Shown piece after piece: positions 54,954 through 64,000 of a DNA stretch of 64,000 nt. Location of the stretch: positions 744,001 to 808,000 of the forward strand of contig JADJWQ010000001.1 in NCBI GenBank assembly GCA_016716265.1. The letters run 5' to 3'. Every line of letters begins with the position of its first letter. The first letter of the stretch is position 1. The position numbers and the translations under genes were made by a program. The notes under the pieces were generated by a model. That model was not told the DNA's origin. It did no database searches and saw only the letters and a list, made by a program, of their open reading frames with translations. The DNA comes from Planctomycetota bacterium. Lineage in GTDB: Bacteria; Planctomycetota; UBA1135; UBA2386.

Positions 54954-55514
54954 ATGGCAATGCTGCACGTGGTGCCGATCTTCTGCGGAGATCGCTCGGA
55001 CGTGCTCGGCCCGCTCGCGCAGCGCATCGCTGCGACGTTCGAACTCGACGTCGAGCACCGCGCGCCGGCGTTCGACCCCGAGGTCGCCTTCGATGCCTCG
55101 CGCGGCCAGTACGACTCGCGCGTGCTGCTGCAGCACCTGCGCGACACGACGCCGCGGGAGGCGACGCGCGTGCTCGGCGTCGCGTCCGTCGACCTGTTCA
55201 TCCCGGTGCTCACCTACGTGTTCGGCGAGGCCGAGCTCGACGGCCGCTCCGCGCTGATCTCGTCGTTCCGGCTCGACAACGAGCTGTACGGCCTCGAGCC
55301 GGATCCGCAGCTGATGTTCGAGCGCCTGGTCAAGGAGGCGATGCACGAGCTCGGCCACACGTTCGCGCTGCTGCACTGCCGCCGCAGCGACTGCGTGATG
55401 AGCAGCTCGACCTACGTCGAGGGGATCGACCTGAAGCCCGACCGCTTCTGCGACCGCTGCCTGCGCGCGCTGCGCAGGAAGCTCGGCAACTCGAAGATCG
55501 GGCGCCGCCGCTGA
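54954..55514 (+). CDS. amzA: Archaemetzincin-family zinc metalloprotease
   Basis: Protein of 186 aa (ATG 54954; ATG 54960 possible). Zinc site HELGHTFALLHC matches the archaemetzincin signature HExxHxxxxxHC, and the following CVM then a C-x-x-C pair in FCDRCLRAL gives the second, structural zinc that is diagnostic for the family. The N-terminal part begins LHVVPIFCGDRSDVLGPLAQ as in other bacterial AMZ proteins. There is no signal peptide, so it acts in the cytoplasm; its substrates are unknown. It lies 41 bp after the NtrC-type regulator and may share its transcript. Confidence 0.93.
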   Translation: MAMLHVVPIFCGDRSDVLGPLAQRIAATFELDVEHRAPAFDPEVAFDASRGQYDSRVLLQHLRDTTPREATRVLGVASVDLFIPVLTYVFGEAELDGRSALISSFRLDNELYGLEPDPQLMFERLVKEAMHELGHTFALLHCRRSDCVMSSSTYVEGIDLKPDRFCDRCLRALRRKLGNSKIGRRR

Positions 55515-55573
55515 GCCAGACGCCGAACGACGCGCTCGCACCGGCGGCGCCGGCGCGTAGCCTGTGCGGGACC

Positions 55574-56389
55574 ATGGACTCGAAGTTCTCGGTGGCGGGC
55601 CGCGTCGCGATCGTGACCGGCGGCGGCGGTGTGCTCGGCGGCCGCATGGCCGAGACGCTCGCGGGCGCTGGCGCGCGCGTCGCGCTGGTCGGACGCACGC
55701 GCGCGAAGCTCGACGCGGTCGCCGCGCGGATCGCCGCACAGGGCGGCACCGCCGCGGCGATCGACGCCGACGTGCTCGACCGCGCCGCCCTCGAGCGCGC
55801 GCGCGACGCGATCCTGGCGCGGCTCGGCGAGCCGACGATCCTCGTGCACGCCGCCGGCGGCAACGTGCCGGCCGCGACCGTCGGCCCCACCGCCAACGTG
55901 TTCGACCTCGGCATCGAGGCCTTCGAGGACTGCGTCCGGCTGAACCTGACCGGCACCGTGCTGCCGACGCTGGTGTTCGGTCCGGCGCTCGTCGCGGCCG
56001 GCGGCGGCTCGATCGTCGCGATCTCGTCGATGGCCGCCGCCCGCCCGTTGACGCGCGTGGTCGCCTACTCGGCGGCGAAGAGCGCGGTCGAGTCGTTCAC
56101 CCGCTGGCTCGCGGTCGAAGCGGCGACGAAGCTCGGCGGCCGCCTGCGCGTGAACGCGATCGCGCCCGGCTTCTTCGTGACCGAGCAGAACCGCCGGCTG
56201 CTGACCGAGCCCGACGGCACGCCGACCGCGCGCGGCGCGACGGTGCTCGCCCACACGCCGCTCGGCCGCTTCGGCGAGCCGGAGGACCTCGACGGCGTGC
56301 TGCTGTGGCTGTGCTCCGACGCCGCGCGCTTCGTGACCGGCATCGTCGTGCCGGTCGACGGCGGCTTCAGCGCGTTCGCAGGCGTGTGA
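55574..56389 (+). CDS. Short-chain dehydrogenase/reductase
   Basis: Protein of 271 aa, usual SDR length. The N-terminus carries the Rossmann signature VAIVTGGGGVLGGRMAETLA; then VHAAGGN (the NAG-like strand), catalytic Ser in VAISSMAA, and the catalytic YSAAK near residue 164. The sequence around it (NLTGTVLPTLVFGPALV, then APGFFVTEQNRRLL) is close to the D-mannonate or 3-oxoacyl reductase-like SDRs, and the cofactor specificity cannot be read for certain; there is no Arg after the first motif, leaning to NAD(H). The gene follows amzA by 59 bp. Confidence 0.92.
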   Translation: MDSKFSVAGRVAIVTGGGGVLGGRMAETLAGAGARVALVGRTRAKLDAVAARIAAQGGTAAAIDADVLDRAALERARDAILARLGEPTILVHAAGGNVPAATVGPTANVFDLGIEAFEDCVRLNLTGTVLPTLVFGPALVAAGGGSIVAISSMAAARPLTRVVAYSAAKSAVESFTRWLAVEAATKLGGRLRVNAIAPGFFVTEQNRRLLTEPDGTPTARGATVLAHTPLGRFGEPEDLDGVLLWLCSDAARFVTGIVVPVDGGFSAFAGV

Positions 56390-56968
56390 GCACGACGCGC
56401 GGCCAGGCCCCAGGAGCGCCGGCCGGCACGGGCGGCGGCACCGGGCCGACCGGCCGCGTCGAGTCGAAACCGAACCAGCCGAAGCCTGGCACACGCCAGG
56501 GTGCTGGCAGCCGCGCGGCGGCGATCCACCAGCCGGAACACGAGGACGGCGAAGTCCGAGCGTCGGGATCGTGCCCTACTTCGGGCGACGGACCGGCTCC
56601 TGACCGCCGCCGGCGGCGAGGTCGAAACCGGCACGGTGCGCGTGGACGGTGCGCTCACGGCGAGGGTCGCACGGCTGGATCCGCCGTGGCGGCTGCTCGG
56701 CATCGAACCGCGCGTGGCTCAGACATCGATGTCGCGCGTCTTCACTGCCCACCGGTCCGCCGGGCCTCACGAGGTTGGCCGCGTTGCGCATCGCGATCCG
56801 GTGACCGGAAGCGGGCGCGGCGCGGCGCGGGCGGCCGCGATCGGGTGACGCGCCGAACGCCGCCGGTGGCAGGTCGGACGGGTATTCGGGAACTCGTGCG
56901 TCACCGCCCGCACGCACCGCTCCACGGTGGATTGCAATGCGGACCGCGAGGCGAGGCGGGGTGTTACC
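56390..56968. other. Gene-free stretch
   Basis: About 580 bp between the SDR gene and the Uma2-family gene. Frames on both strands are Arg/Ala/Pro-rich and match nothing I know. Neither a tRNA-like fold nor a repeat was seen. It presumably contains the Uma2-gene promoter. Confidence 0.45.
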
Positions 56969-57553
56969 ATGGGATCGATGGTCGACAATGCGAAGCTCAC
57001 GCGTGCCGAGCAGCTGCTCGAGCTGCCTCGCGACGGGCAGCGCCACGAGCTCGTCGAGGGGGAGCTGCGGGCGATGAGCCCCGCCGGGGCCCGGCACGGC
57101 GCCGTGGCAGCGCGCGCCCTGATGCTTCTGATGCAGCACGTCGAGGAGCGCGGGCTCGGGACGGTGTTCGCCGCGGAGACCGGTTTCGTGCTGGCGCGAG
57201 ATCCGGACACGGTCCGCGCTCCCGACGCGGCCTTCGTCCGCGCGGGTCGCGACGCGACGAGCGAACGGGGGTTCTTCGAGGGCCCGCCCGACCTCGCGCT
57301 CGAAGTGCTGTCGCCCGGGGACGCGTTCGGCGACGTCGAGGGCAAGGCGGTCGGCTGGCTGCGGGCCGGCTGTGGGCTGGTCGTGGTGCTCGATCCGTTG
57401 GCGTGCCGCGCGACCGTCTACCGTGATCCTGCCGACGCCCGCCTGCTGAGCGGCGACGACGTTCTCGACGCCAGCGACATCGTGCCGGGCTGGCGCGTCC
57501 CGCTCGCCGCGTTCTGGCCCCCCGCAGCGCGCCGCAGCGACGGTTCCGCCTGA
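56969..57553 (+). CDS. Uma2-family PD-(D/E)xK protein
   Basis: Protein of 194 aa. ATG 56969 (or 56978) is favoured over the upstream frame at 56927. It begins TRAEQLLELPRDGQRHELVE then GELRAMSPAGARHGAVAARA, the standard Uma2 (DUF820) N-terminus, followed by the nuclease core APDAAFVRAGRD, DLALEVLSPGDAFGDVEGKA and AGCGLVVVLDPL, which supply the acidic pair and lysine of a restriction-endonuclease-like fold. Uma2 proteins multiply in cyanobacteria and Planctomycetota; their targets are not established. No partner gene adjoins it. Confidence 0.9.
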   Translation: MGSMVDNAKLTRAEQLLELPRDGQRHELVEGELRAMSPAGARHGAVAARALMLLMQHVEERGLGTVFAAETGFVLARDPDTVRAPDAAFVRAGRDATSERGFFEGPPDLALEVLSPGDAFGDVEGKAVGWLRAGCGLVVVLDPLACRATVYRDPADARLLSGDDVLDASDIVPGWRVPLAAFWPPAARRSDGSA

Positions 57554-58035
57554 CGCACTTCGGGCGCGCCGGCTGGACGACGGTCGCGTGACTGCGTGGT
57601 ATCCGGAAGCTGCACCGAGGTCGCTCGGGGACTCCGGGCAAGCCCGCGGCCCTGTCGTGTCCGAGCAATTCGGGTGGGCTCGGGGGCATCGAACGATTCC
57701 GGAGTTCCCCTCGCCGCTCGCCAGGAGACCTCGTCGAGCTTCCTGCGCGCCGAGGTCCGGTCGAACGGCCGGCCGATCACCGAGGAGTCCACGATCGCGC
57801 AGTACCGCCCCGACGACCAGGCCACGACAGGAGCCGCGACCTTCCTGCTCCGCCTGGTCGTCGTGCCCTCGGTGATCTCGGCCCTGACGACTGTCTTCTG
57901 CAGCTGGGCGCTCGGGCGTCAGCGGGAATTCGGCTCCGGCGGCGACTCGCCGGGGGCGCCTTGGGTAGCACTCGCCGATCGTGCCCGCGCGGCGCGGACA
58001 CGGCGCGGCGAGCAACGACTCGAGGACTTCACTCC
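57554..58035. other. Stretch without a gene I can support
   Basis: About 480 bp. One + frame (57596-58039) is open and includes a hydrophobic run FLLRLVVVPSVISALTTVF, but its flanks are arginine-rich and it overlaps the start of the next gene's signal peptide region in another frame. I do not treat it as a gene. No repeats or RNA signals were seen. Confidence 0.4.
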
Positions 58036-59580
58036 GTGAATTCCCCGATCAGGCTCTTGGCGTCCAACCTCGCCTTCGCCTGCACCCTGACGTCGTTGGC
58101 CACCGCCCAGGCCGACCTCTTCGTGCTGATCGAGTCGCCCGCCGGATCCGGTGTGCGGTCGACCCTCCAGTACGACTTCACCGGCAGTGTACTGACGACC
58201 GGCCCGGCCGTCGGGCAGCTGCCGACGAGCGTCACGGACAACATGACGGCGCTCGGCGTCGCCAATACCGGATTCCTGACCGGCAATCGAGGGCACCTCG
58301 TCGTCGGCACGACCTCGACCGATCAATCCGGGCGCGCCGAGTAGCACGTGTTCGCGATGGACGTCAACGGCAACAACGACATCCCCGGCAGCCAGACGAC
58401 GATCCGCCTCGACAACACGTCGGGCGGCGTGCTCGACATCTACCGTTCGTTCCCACGCACGCCGTACGGCGGCGGCGGCCAGTCGAGCAACTCCGTCAAC
58501 CAGTACGCGCTGTGCGAGAGCACGACGAGCGGCCAGCCGGCGGTGTTCAAGATCTCGGTCGTGCCGACGCCCGGCGACGTGCCCGGCGGTGTCGTGGTCG
58601 GCCAGGTGCCGACCGGCGTGCCGACCTCCGACCCCGTGTTGAACTTCCAGTCCGTCGCCGTGGACGGCCTCGGGAGCATCAGCGTGCTCGCGCAGCTCTA
58701 CGGTGCGCCTCAGCGGTCCACGGTCTACCGCGTCGCGCCGAGCGGCGGAGCCCACGACAACAGCCTGGGGGTGCGACCGAGCGTGCCCGGCAGCAGCGCA
58801 CTGACCATGCACGCCTCGTGCATCGAATACGCCGACCCCAACGCGATGTTCGGCTTCATCGGCGGCATCCCGGCAATCGTCGGCGGCGGCCTTGCCAACT
58901 CCCTGTGCTCCGGCGCGGCGCCCCGCGGGGCCGAGAGCTGGAACGCCGGTCAGTTCGGACCGCTGGCGACCGGCGGCCCGCTGCCGATCGCTCCGACGGT
59001 GCGCGACGCGGTCTACGAGTACCTCAGCGGCAGGATGATCCACGGCCTGCAGGGCGGAGGCATCGGTCAACCGAGCGCGACCTTCCCGAACGCGGAAGTC
59101 CGGATCCACACGCCCGGCTGTGCTTTCGGTACACCGGTCGCGAGCGCGATCATCAGCGACGCCGTCGTGTTCAACATCGCGACGCGCGACGCGACGCCGT
59201 TCTACGGTTCGAGCGTCCCCGTCGACGGTGGCAGCGAGCCGATCCTGGCGATGAACCAGCCGGTGATCGGGGCAGACTGGAACGTGACCTTCGACCTCGA
59301 CGCGGCGACGTCACCGAGCATCGCGAGCGTGACCTTCGTCGGCGGCGCTGCGCCAGTCGCGGTCCCGCTGTTCCCGGCGAGTCTGCCCGGCGGCACGCTC
59401 CTCGTCTTCCCGGACCTGCAGATCCCGTTCGGCAGCCTGTCGCTTCCGTTCACGCAGCCGTTCCCGATCCCCAACGATCCGACGCTCATCGGCGGACGCC
59501 TGTTCGCCCAGTGGATCTACACGACGGCGTCCGGCACGACGATCGGCGCCACCTGCGGCGCTTCGGCCGTGGTGATGTGA
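58036..59580 (+). pseudogene. Exported protein interrupted by an in-frame TAG
   Basis: GTG 58036 opens a signal peptide (NSPIRLLASNLAFACTLTSL, then ATA-Q) and a beta-rich chain that stops at TAG 58342-58344 after TSTDQSGRAE. The same frame continues directly as HVFAMDVNGNNDIPGSQ and runs to TGA 59578-59580 (410 aa from the ATG at 58348). Codon bias is identical on both sides, and sequence sense is unbroken. TAG could come from TGG (Trp) by one change, which would restore a 514-aa exported protein ending in the usual C-terminal module (PIPNDPTLIGGRLFAQWIY). Options are a fresh mutation, a sequencing error or stop readthrough. Function unknown. Confidence 0.82.
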
Positions 59581-59785
59581 GACCGGCCTGGCTCACGACG
59601 CTCGTTTCGACCGACCGTCGACATGTCGAGGCGACGATCCGGCGGGCGGCCGTCGAGGGCTTCGCTCAGCCGGCCCGCTACCGCCCCGCTGCGCCAGGTT
59701 GGTCGCCGCCGGCCTCGAAGTAGTCGAAGTGGTCCCGATCGCCGGGGATCGGGTATTGGCATGACGACGATGGCCGGACGGGGCG

Positions 59786-61237
59786 TCAGACCACGTAGGC
59801 GGACGAGGCCGTATCGCCTCCGCGACCCGTCCAGTTGGTGTGGAAGAACTCGCCGCGCGGACTGTCGAGGCGCTCGTAGGTGTGCGCGCCGAAGTAGTCG
59901 CGCTGCGCCTGCAGCAGGTTGGCGGGCAGCCGCTCACAGCGATAGCCGTCGAAGTACGCCAGCGCCGCACCGGTCGCCGGCATCGGAATGCCCAGCTCGG
60001 CGGACTTCATCACCACCCGACGCCACGAGGCCTGCGCGTTCTCGACCGCGTTCTTGAAGAACGGGTCGAGCAGCAAGTTGACGAGGTTCGGATCGGCGTC
60101 GAAGGCCTCCTTGATCTTGCCGAGGAAGACCGAGCGGATGATGCAGCCGCCACGCCACATCAGAGCGATCTCGCCGTAGTTCAAGCGCCAGCCGTGCTCC
60201 CCGGCCGCGGCGCGCATGAGCTGATAGCCCTGGGCGTAGGAGACGATCTTGGACGCGTAGAGAGCGAGCCGAAGGTCCTCGATCATCGCGGCCCGGTCGC
60301 CATCGAACGTCGCCGCGGGACCGCTCAGCACCTTGGATGCGGCGACACGCTCGTCTTTCAGGGCGGACAGGCAGCGGGCGAACACGGCCTCCCCGATCAG
60401 CGTCAGCGGCTGCCCACAGTCCAGCGCGGACACCGCCGTCCACTTGCCCGTTCCCTTCTGGCCGGCGGTGTCGAGGATCTGATCGATGACGGCTTCCCCG
60501 CTCGCGGACTTGTAGCCGAGGATGTCACGGGTGATCTCGATGAGGTAGGAGTCCAGCTCGCCTTCGTTCCAATCCCTGAAGACCTCGTGCATCTCCTCGT
60601 TGGAGAGGCCCAACCCGGTCTTCATCATGTGGTAGGCCTCGCAGATCATCTGCATGTCGCCGTACTCGATGCCGTTGTGCACCATCTTCACGAAGTGCCC
60701 GGCACCGTCGGCTCCCACCCATTCGCAGCAGGGCTCGCCGGCATCCGTATGCGCAGCGATCTTCTGGAAGATCGGCTTCACGGACTCCCATGCAGCGGCC
60801 GAGCCACCCGGCATGATCGACGGACCGAGCAGCGCGCCCTCTTCACCGCCGGATACGCCGGTGCCGACGAAGAGCAGGCCCTTGCTCTCGACGTGCTTCG
60901 TGCGGCGAATGGTGTCCGGGAAGTGGCTGTTGCCGCCGTCGATGATGATGTCGCCCGCTTCCAGGTGCGGGATGATCCGATCGATGAAGCTGTCGACCGC
61001 CACCCCGGCCTTGACCAGCAACATGACCTTGCGTGGGCGCTCCAGACTCGCGCACAGTTCCTCGATGCTGTGGCAGCCGATGAATTTCTTCCCGGCGCCG
61101 CGGCCGGCGACGAAGCGATCCACCTTGTCGACGGTGCGGTTGAACACCGCCACGGTGAATCCCTTGCTCTCCATGTTCAGGACGAGGTTCTCGCCCATCA
61201 CCGCCAGGCCGATCAGCCCGATATCTGCTCTTGCCAT
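59786..61237 (-). CDS. gnd: 6-phosphogluconate dehydrogenase, decarboxylating
   Basis: Protein of 483 aa, full length for the long (NADP) form. ATG 61237 is chosen because GLIGLAVMGENLVLNMESKG, the nucleotide-binding motif, starts six residues later; the upstream frame is filler. Other family blocks: VMLLVKAGVAVDSFIDRI, IIIDGGNSHFPDTIRR, GTGVSGGEEGALLGPSIMPG, HFVKMVHNGIEYGDMQMI, and the C-terminal HTNWTGRGGDTASSAYVV (normally TNWTGxGGxxSSxxYNA). It oxidises 6-phosphogluconate to ribulose-5-phosphate and CO2 in the pentose-phosphate pathway. Third positions are noticeably less GC-biased than in most neighbours, and a decayed transposase lies just upstream, so acquisition by transfer is possible. 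Confidence 0.95.
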   Translation of the reverse strand: MARADIGLIGLAVMGENLVLNMESKGFTVAVFNRTVDKVDRFVAGRGAGKKFIGCHSIEELCASLERPRKVMLLVKAGVAVDSFIDRIIPHLEAGDIIIDGGNSHFPDTIRRTKHVESKGLLFVGTGVSGGEEGALLGPSIMPGGSAAAWESVKPIFQKIAAHTDAGEPCCEWVGADGAGHFVKMVHNGIEYGDMQMICEAYHMMKTGLGLSNEEMHEVFRDWNEGELDSYLIEITRDILGYKSASGEAVIDQILDTAGQKGTGKWTAVSALDCGQPLTLIGEAVFARCLSALKDERVAASKVLSGPAATFDGDRAAMIEDLRLALYASKIVSYAQGYQLMRAAAGEHGWRLNYGEIALMWRGGCIIRSVFLGKIKEAFDADPNLVNLLLDPFFKNAVENAQASWRRVVMKSAELGIPMPATGAALAYFDGYRCERLPANLLQAQRDYFGAHTYERLDSPRGEFFHTNWTGRGGDTASSAYVV

Positions 61238-61509
61238 CTCGCTTGGTCTCCACTCGACGAGCCACGCTCCACCCCGGGCCCTGCCCGAGCACGTGCTCCA
61301 CGGCGGATCCGCATGGGCCGCCCGTGCGTCGTCTGGCAGCATGGTGGCCGCGAGCTCGCCGCGAGCCAAACCGAATCACGCGCACCGCCGGACGTCCCGG
61401 CGCTTCACGACCTCGTCCAGCAGGCCACCCGCTAGGACATGGCCGCCACCGACCCCGTCGAGCGCGACGATCCTGCGCGGCTCGATGACTACCCATCGCC
61501 CGTAGTCGG

Positions 61510-62060
61510 TCATCGGAGCAGCTCGCCGAGGCGGCCGCCCCCGACGACGTCCCCGGTTCCTGCAGCGAGCATCCCGGCGACGCGCTCGTTGCCGATGCCC
61601 TGGCGCGGGCGTCCGTCAGGATGCGCTCGAACTGGCGGCTGGACCCCGTATCGCGATCGAGGACCAGGAGCCGCTCGGCGCGGAGGAAGCGGTCGACATG
61701 GTCGGTCAGGTCGCGCGCGACCTGCACCATGGAGGCATCGTCGGGCTTGGTGTGATGCCCGCGATCTCGATGGCGCGCGTCGCACGATCGATCACGAGCC
61801 GCAAGCAGTGCGTGACCGGCCCGCGCGCGGTCCAGACCTCGGCGGCGAGTGAGTCGGCGCCCCTGCGCCGCGTCGGTCGCCGCGAGACGTCGGCGCTGGT
61901 CGTCGGTCAGGCGACGGCGCCGGCGGCCGAACTGGTCTCGGAGAGCCCGGTGCTCCTCGTCAGCCAGGTGATGGGCGGGGCCTGCTCGCGGTGGCCCCAG
62001 CCTGCGGCGGCGATCAGGAGGAGGTGGACCGGCCGAGAAGGGGCACGGCGCGCACGGTCG
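61510..62060 (-). mobile_element. Decayed rve/DDE-type transposase (IS3/IS481-like)
   Basis: On the minus strand scattered pieces of one integrase-type transposase can be read in changing frames. HLLLIAAAGWGHREQ and HLADEEHRALRDQFGRRR then LTDDQRRRLAA form the N-terminal helix-turn-helix part. After a deletion of roughly 100 codons comes AEVWTARGPVTH and IDRATRAIEIAGI, then DASMVQVARDLTDHVDRFLR with RLLVLDRDT, the middle of the catalytic core. The end is GIGNERVAGMLAAGTGDVV then RLGELLR before TGA at 61510-61512. At least two frameshifts and the deletion make it inactive. No inverted repeats or target duplication were found. Confidence 0.7.
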
Positions 62061-62235
62061 TGGCGGTCGAGTGCAAGTCCTCGAGTCCGCCGACCGAGGG
62101 TCGTTCGAGTGTCGAACGGCTCCGGCGAGTTCGAGGACTTCGCGAACCGGAGCCACGCGCCGGGACGGAGTCTCCCAGCACGCCGCGCAGCCCACCGGCC
62201 ACCGGCCGATCCCTGCCCACCCCGGACGCTCCACG

Positions 62236-62688
62236 ATGGTGCGTCCGCGTCGTGTGATCGCCCTGTTCGCCGTGTTCCTCGGCGCGTCGCCGAGCGCCCA
62301 GTCGATCGCCGGTGACGACGACCGGTCCACCAGGCCGAACACCGAGGTCGACATCAGCCCGATCCCCACGACGCCGCCGTTCCTCGGCAGCGTGCCCCGG
62401 AACGGGCAGCCGATCGAGGGCGACGCCTTCGTCCTGACGCCGCACATCCAGGGCGCCTACCAGCGGCGGAACGCGCGCGGGCACACCGGGCGCATGACGC
62501 CGCTGCCCGACGGCAGCTTCAGGAACGAAGTGCTGGCAGGGCCGCACACCGGGCAGGCACGGCTCCGGCCCCCCTGCGGGTCCCGAGCATCTCGGGAGCG
62601 CTCGGCACCGCTGCCGATTGTCTCGCATGTCGCCAGCGGGCCCGTCCGCGGCGGCGCGGACGGTGGCCCCGCCCGACAGTCCGGGTAA
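62236..62688 (+). CDS. Truncated exported protein
   Basis: Up to 150 aa. ATG 62236 begins a signal peptide (VRPRRVIALFAVFLGASPSA then Q) and a plausible mature start (NTEVDISPIPTTPPFLGSVP, then FVLTPHIQGAYQRR). After about 62540 (NEVLAGPHTGQ) the frame turns into Arg/Pro/Ser-rich sequence, and the chain ends at TAA 62686-62688 without the C-terminal module common to similar proteins. I take it as an exported-protein gene whose 3' part has been lost or frameshifted. It may still be translated. Confidence 0.5.
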   Translation: MVRPRRVIALFAVFLGASPSAQSIAGDDDRSTRPNTEVDISPIPTTPPFLGSVPRNGQPIEGDAFVLTPHIQGAYQRRNARGHTGRMTPLPDGSFRNEVLAGPHTGQARLRPPCGSRASRERSAPLPIVSHVASGPVRGGADGGPARQSG

Positions 62689-63202
62689 CGAGATCGGGAT
62701 CGGGAAGGTGGCCTGGAGGCCTGCGGCGTCGGGCGACGGCGTCTCCGGCAGGACCGGCCCGCTGGCCGGATCGACGTGCAGTTCGGACCGGGTCCTGGTC
62801 CTCCGCGCGCCCGGACGTCAGCAGCCCGGCAATGGGTCGATGCGCAGCGGCACCGGAGCCACCGGGCTGGAACGGGTGGCCCGCGCCGCGCGCTCCCACC
62901 GAGCGCCCGGGCCTCTGGGCGGCCCGAGCCAATCGAAGCCCGACGCGGCGACCCCGATCGAGGTGGTCCACCGTCCTCGATCTGCCGTCACGGTCGTGAG
63001 TGACCCGGAATCGGGCGGTCCTGACGAACCTGACTGCCTGCGATGGCCCTCGTCGCCGTTCCACCGTCTGGATCCGACGCTTCCGGCCGGAGCACCACAG
63101 ACGCCTCTGGTTCCTTCCAAGGGCGTCGGCGGCGGGGTCCCACCAGGGATCCCCGCCGGGAAGTCCATTGCGATTCTCCGCGCGTCCCTGAACGCCGTTC
63201 GA
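62689..63202. other. Gene-free stretch
   Basis: About 510 bp between the truncated exported protein and the end of the last gene. The open frames on both strands are low-complexity Arg/Pro/Gly sequence with no signal peptide or motif. Probably residue of the degraded 3' part of the previous gene and spacer. Confidence 0.45.
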
Positions 63203-64000
63203 TCAATTGTCGATCGTGATCGAGAGCGCTCCGCTCAGGCGAACGCCCGATGCGATGGCACAAGTGCCCGGCGCCGGCGGACCGACGGTGATCCACTGCG
63301 CGTAGACCTGCACGCCATTGAGCGGGTTGTAGCACGGCAAGGCCAGACGGAACTCGCTCCCGCCCTGAATCAACGGAACGCCCGCCACCGCCAACGGGAC
63401 GATGATGTCACCACACGCACCGCCACAGATCGAAAGCGGCGGAGTGCTCCCGTCACCGACCAGAAGCGCTGCCGAGAACGCCTGCGGATCGGCTCCCGTG
63501 AGCGTCAGGGTGAAGTCCTGGTTGCCGACCGCCGCAGGGCCGCGGGTGCCGGCAGTCGCGCCGCTCGCGCACAAGCCCGTGTTCGGCAGCGTCGAAACCC
63601 GGCCACCCCTGAAGGTCTGGATGAACGTGACTCGGGGCGTGCCGTTGCCAGGCGTGCTGCTGGAGGAGTCGGAGTTCTGGCGCCGACGAACGAACAGACC
63701 TTCATCGGTACCGGTCTCGCCACCCGAGAGCCGCGACGCGATCGCGGGACTGTAGTTGATCTGCGTGTCGCCCTGCGCGAGGACCAGCGGGTTGCCGCAG
63801 GGGGCAGCGCTGTCGAGCTGCAGGTTCTGGATGACGACGTCGGATCCCGGGACGTTGATGAGCGGGTTCGACGAACCGGTCGTCGGGGTCCCGCCGTTCG
63901 GCACGGTGAGGGCGGTGGTGTACTTGGAGTCCATCCGCGCGATCACCGGATCGTTCTCGTCGACGCCGGGCAGGTTCGAGATCGTCCCGTTGTCGACGAT
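63203..64000 (-). CDS. Exported-type protein, 5' part beyond the right edge
   Basis: The frame is open from the window edge (IVDNGTISNLPGVDENDPVI) to TGA 63203-63205, giving the last ~265 residues. Content: LINVPGSDVVIQNLQLDSAA, INYSPAIASRLSGG, VTFIQTFRGGRVSTLPNTG, then NQDFTLTLTGADPQAFSAAL with cysteine pair CGGAC, and the closing strands VQVYAQWITVGPPAPGTCAI then LSGALSITIDN. This ending is the same type of C-terminal module seen on several exported proteins of the window. The start and any signal peptide are not visible. Function unknown; probably secreted or surface-bound. Confidence 0.75.
   Translation of the reverse strand: MVDNGTISNLPGVDENDPVIARMDSKYTTALTVPNGGTPTTGSSNPLINVPGSDVVIQNLQLDSAAPCGNPLVLAQGDTQINYSPAIASRLSGGETGTDEGLFVRRRQNSDSSSSTPGNGTPRVTFIQTFRGGRVSTLPNTGLCASGATAGTRGPAAVGNQDFTLTLTGADPQAFSAALLVGDGSTPPLSICGGACGDIIVPLAVAGVPLIQGGSEFRLALPCYNPLNGVQVYAQWITVGPPAPGTCAIASGVRLSGALSITIDN

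Noticed and set aside
57596..58039. 147-codon + strand frame with a hydrophobic segment
   Set aside because: Runs into the signal peptide region of the next gene in another frame; flanks are low-complexity and no family is recognised.
62519..63168. Overlapping minus-strand frames between the last two genes
   Set aside because: Arg/Gly/Pro-rich with no start context or domain.

Overview
The window is very GC-rich, with strong G/C third-position bias, from a free-living Gram-negative-type bacterium. I infer Planctomycetota. The grounds are several large exported proteins of unknown role that end in a shared beta-rich C-terminal module, a lipoprotein sulfatase, a Tat-exported ThuA-like protein, ECF sigma factors including one fused to an extracytoplasmic region, HEAT/TPR/toroid exported proteins, and an archaemetzincin. 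No rRNA or other phylogenetic marker is present, so the phylum is inference; Myxococcota is the main alternative. The only RNA gene is tRNA-Thr(CGT) at about 18.7 kb.

Layout. 0-7.7 kb: an exported thioredoxin-like/toroid protein, a Nudix-MBL fusion, a PDZ protein, an ECF sigma/anti-sigma pair and a divergent exported beta-helix protein. 7.7-17.7 kb: a degraded accessory stretch with exported proteins, a sulfatase, a lipoprotein methyltransferase-like protein, a truncated FG-GAP-like gene, an IS91-type transposase remnant, a Kelch-like scrap and a LamG gene broken by frameshifts. Two genes here carry 17-bp tandem duplications across their stop codons. 17.9-28 kb: isochorismatase-like hydrolase, tRNA, exported HEAT protein with a dead receiver-like domain, NtrC-type regulator, toroid protein, DAACS transporter, DTW-domain protein and ThuA-like protein. 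28-38 kb: a PLD-helicase-DUF3427 protein, a membrane-anchored sigma factor, a radical SAM/SPASM protein, a LysM protein and an M28-like protein without its metal ligands. 38.3-42.8 kb: the iorA-iorB operon overlapping an ADP-forming acyl-CoA synthetase, a pathway for turning aromatic 2-oxoacids into aryl acetates with ATP formation. 42.9-46.5 kb: methyltransferase, exported protein and MFS transporter.

46.5-55.5 kb is the most coherent unit. Five minus-strand genes (membrane GcvH-like, HybA-like FeS, HybB/NrfD-like, membrane GcvH-like, degenerate NtrC-like) face a plus-strand heme-motif histidine kinase, an intact NtrC-type regulator and an archaemetzincin. The two GcvH-like proteins keep the fold signature but lack a lysine at the lipoylation position. 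Receiver-bearing proteins flank both ends. I propose a quinone-linked membrane redox module with a heme-redox two-component system and a pseudo-NtrC modulator. This is the best candidate in the window for an incompletely described system.

55.5-64 kb: SDR dehydrogenase, Uma2-family protein, an exported protein interrupted by an in-frame TAG, gnd, a decayed rve-type transposase, a truncated exported protein and an exported protein running off the right edge.
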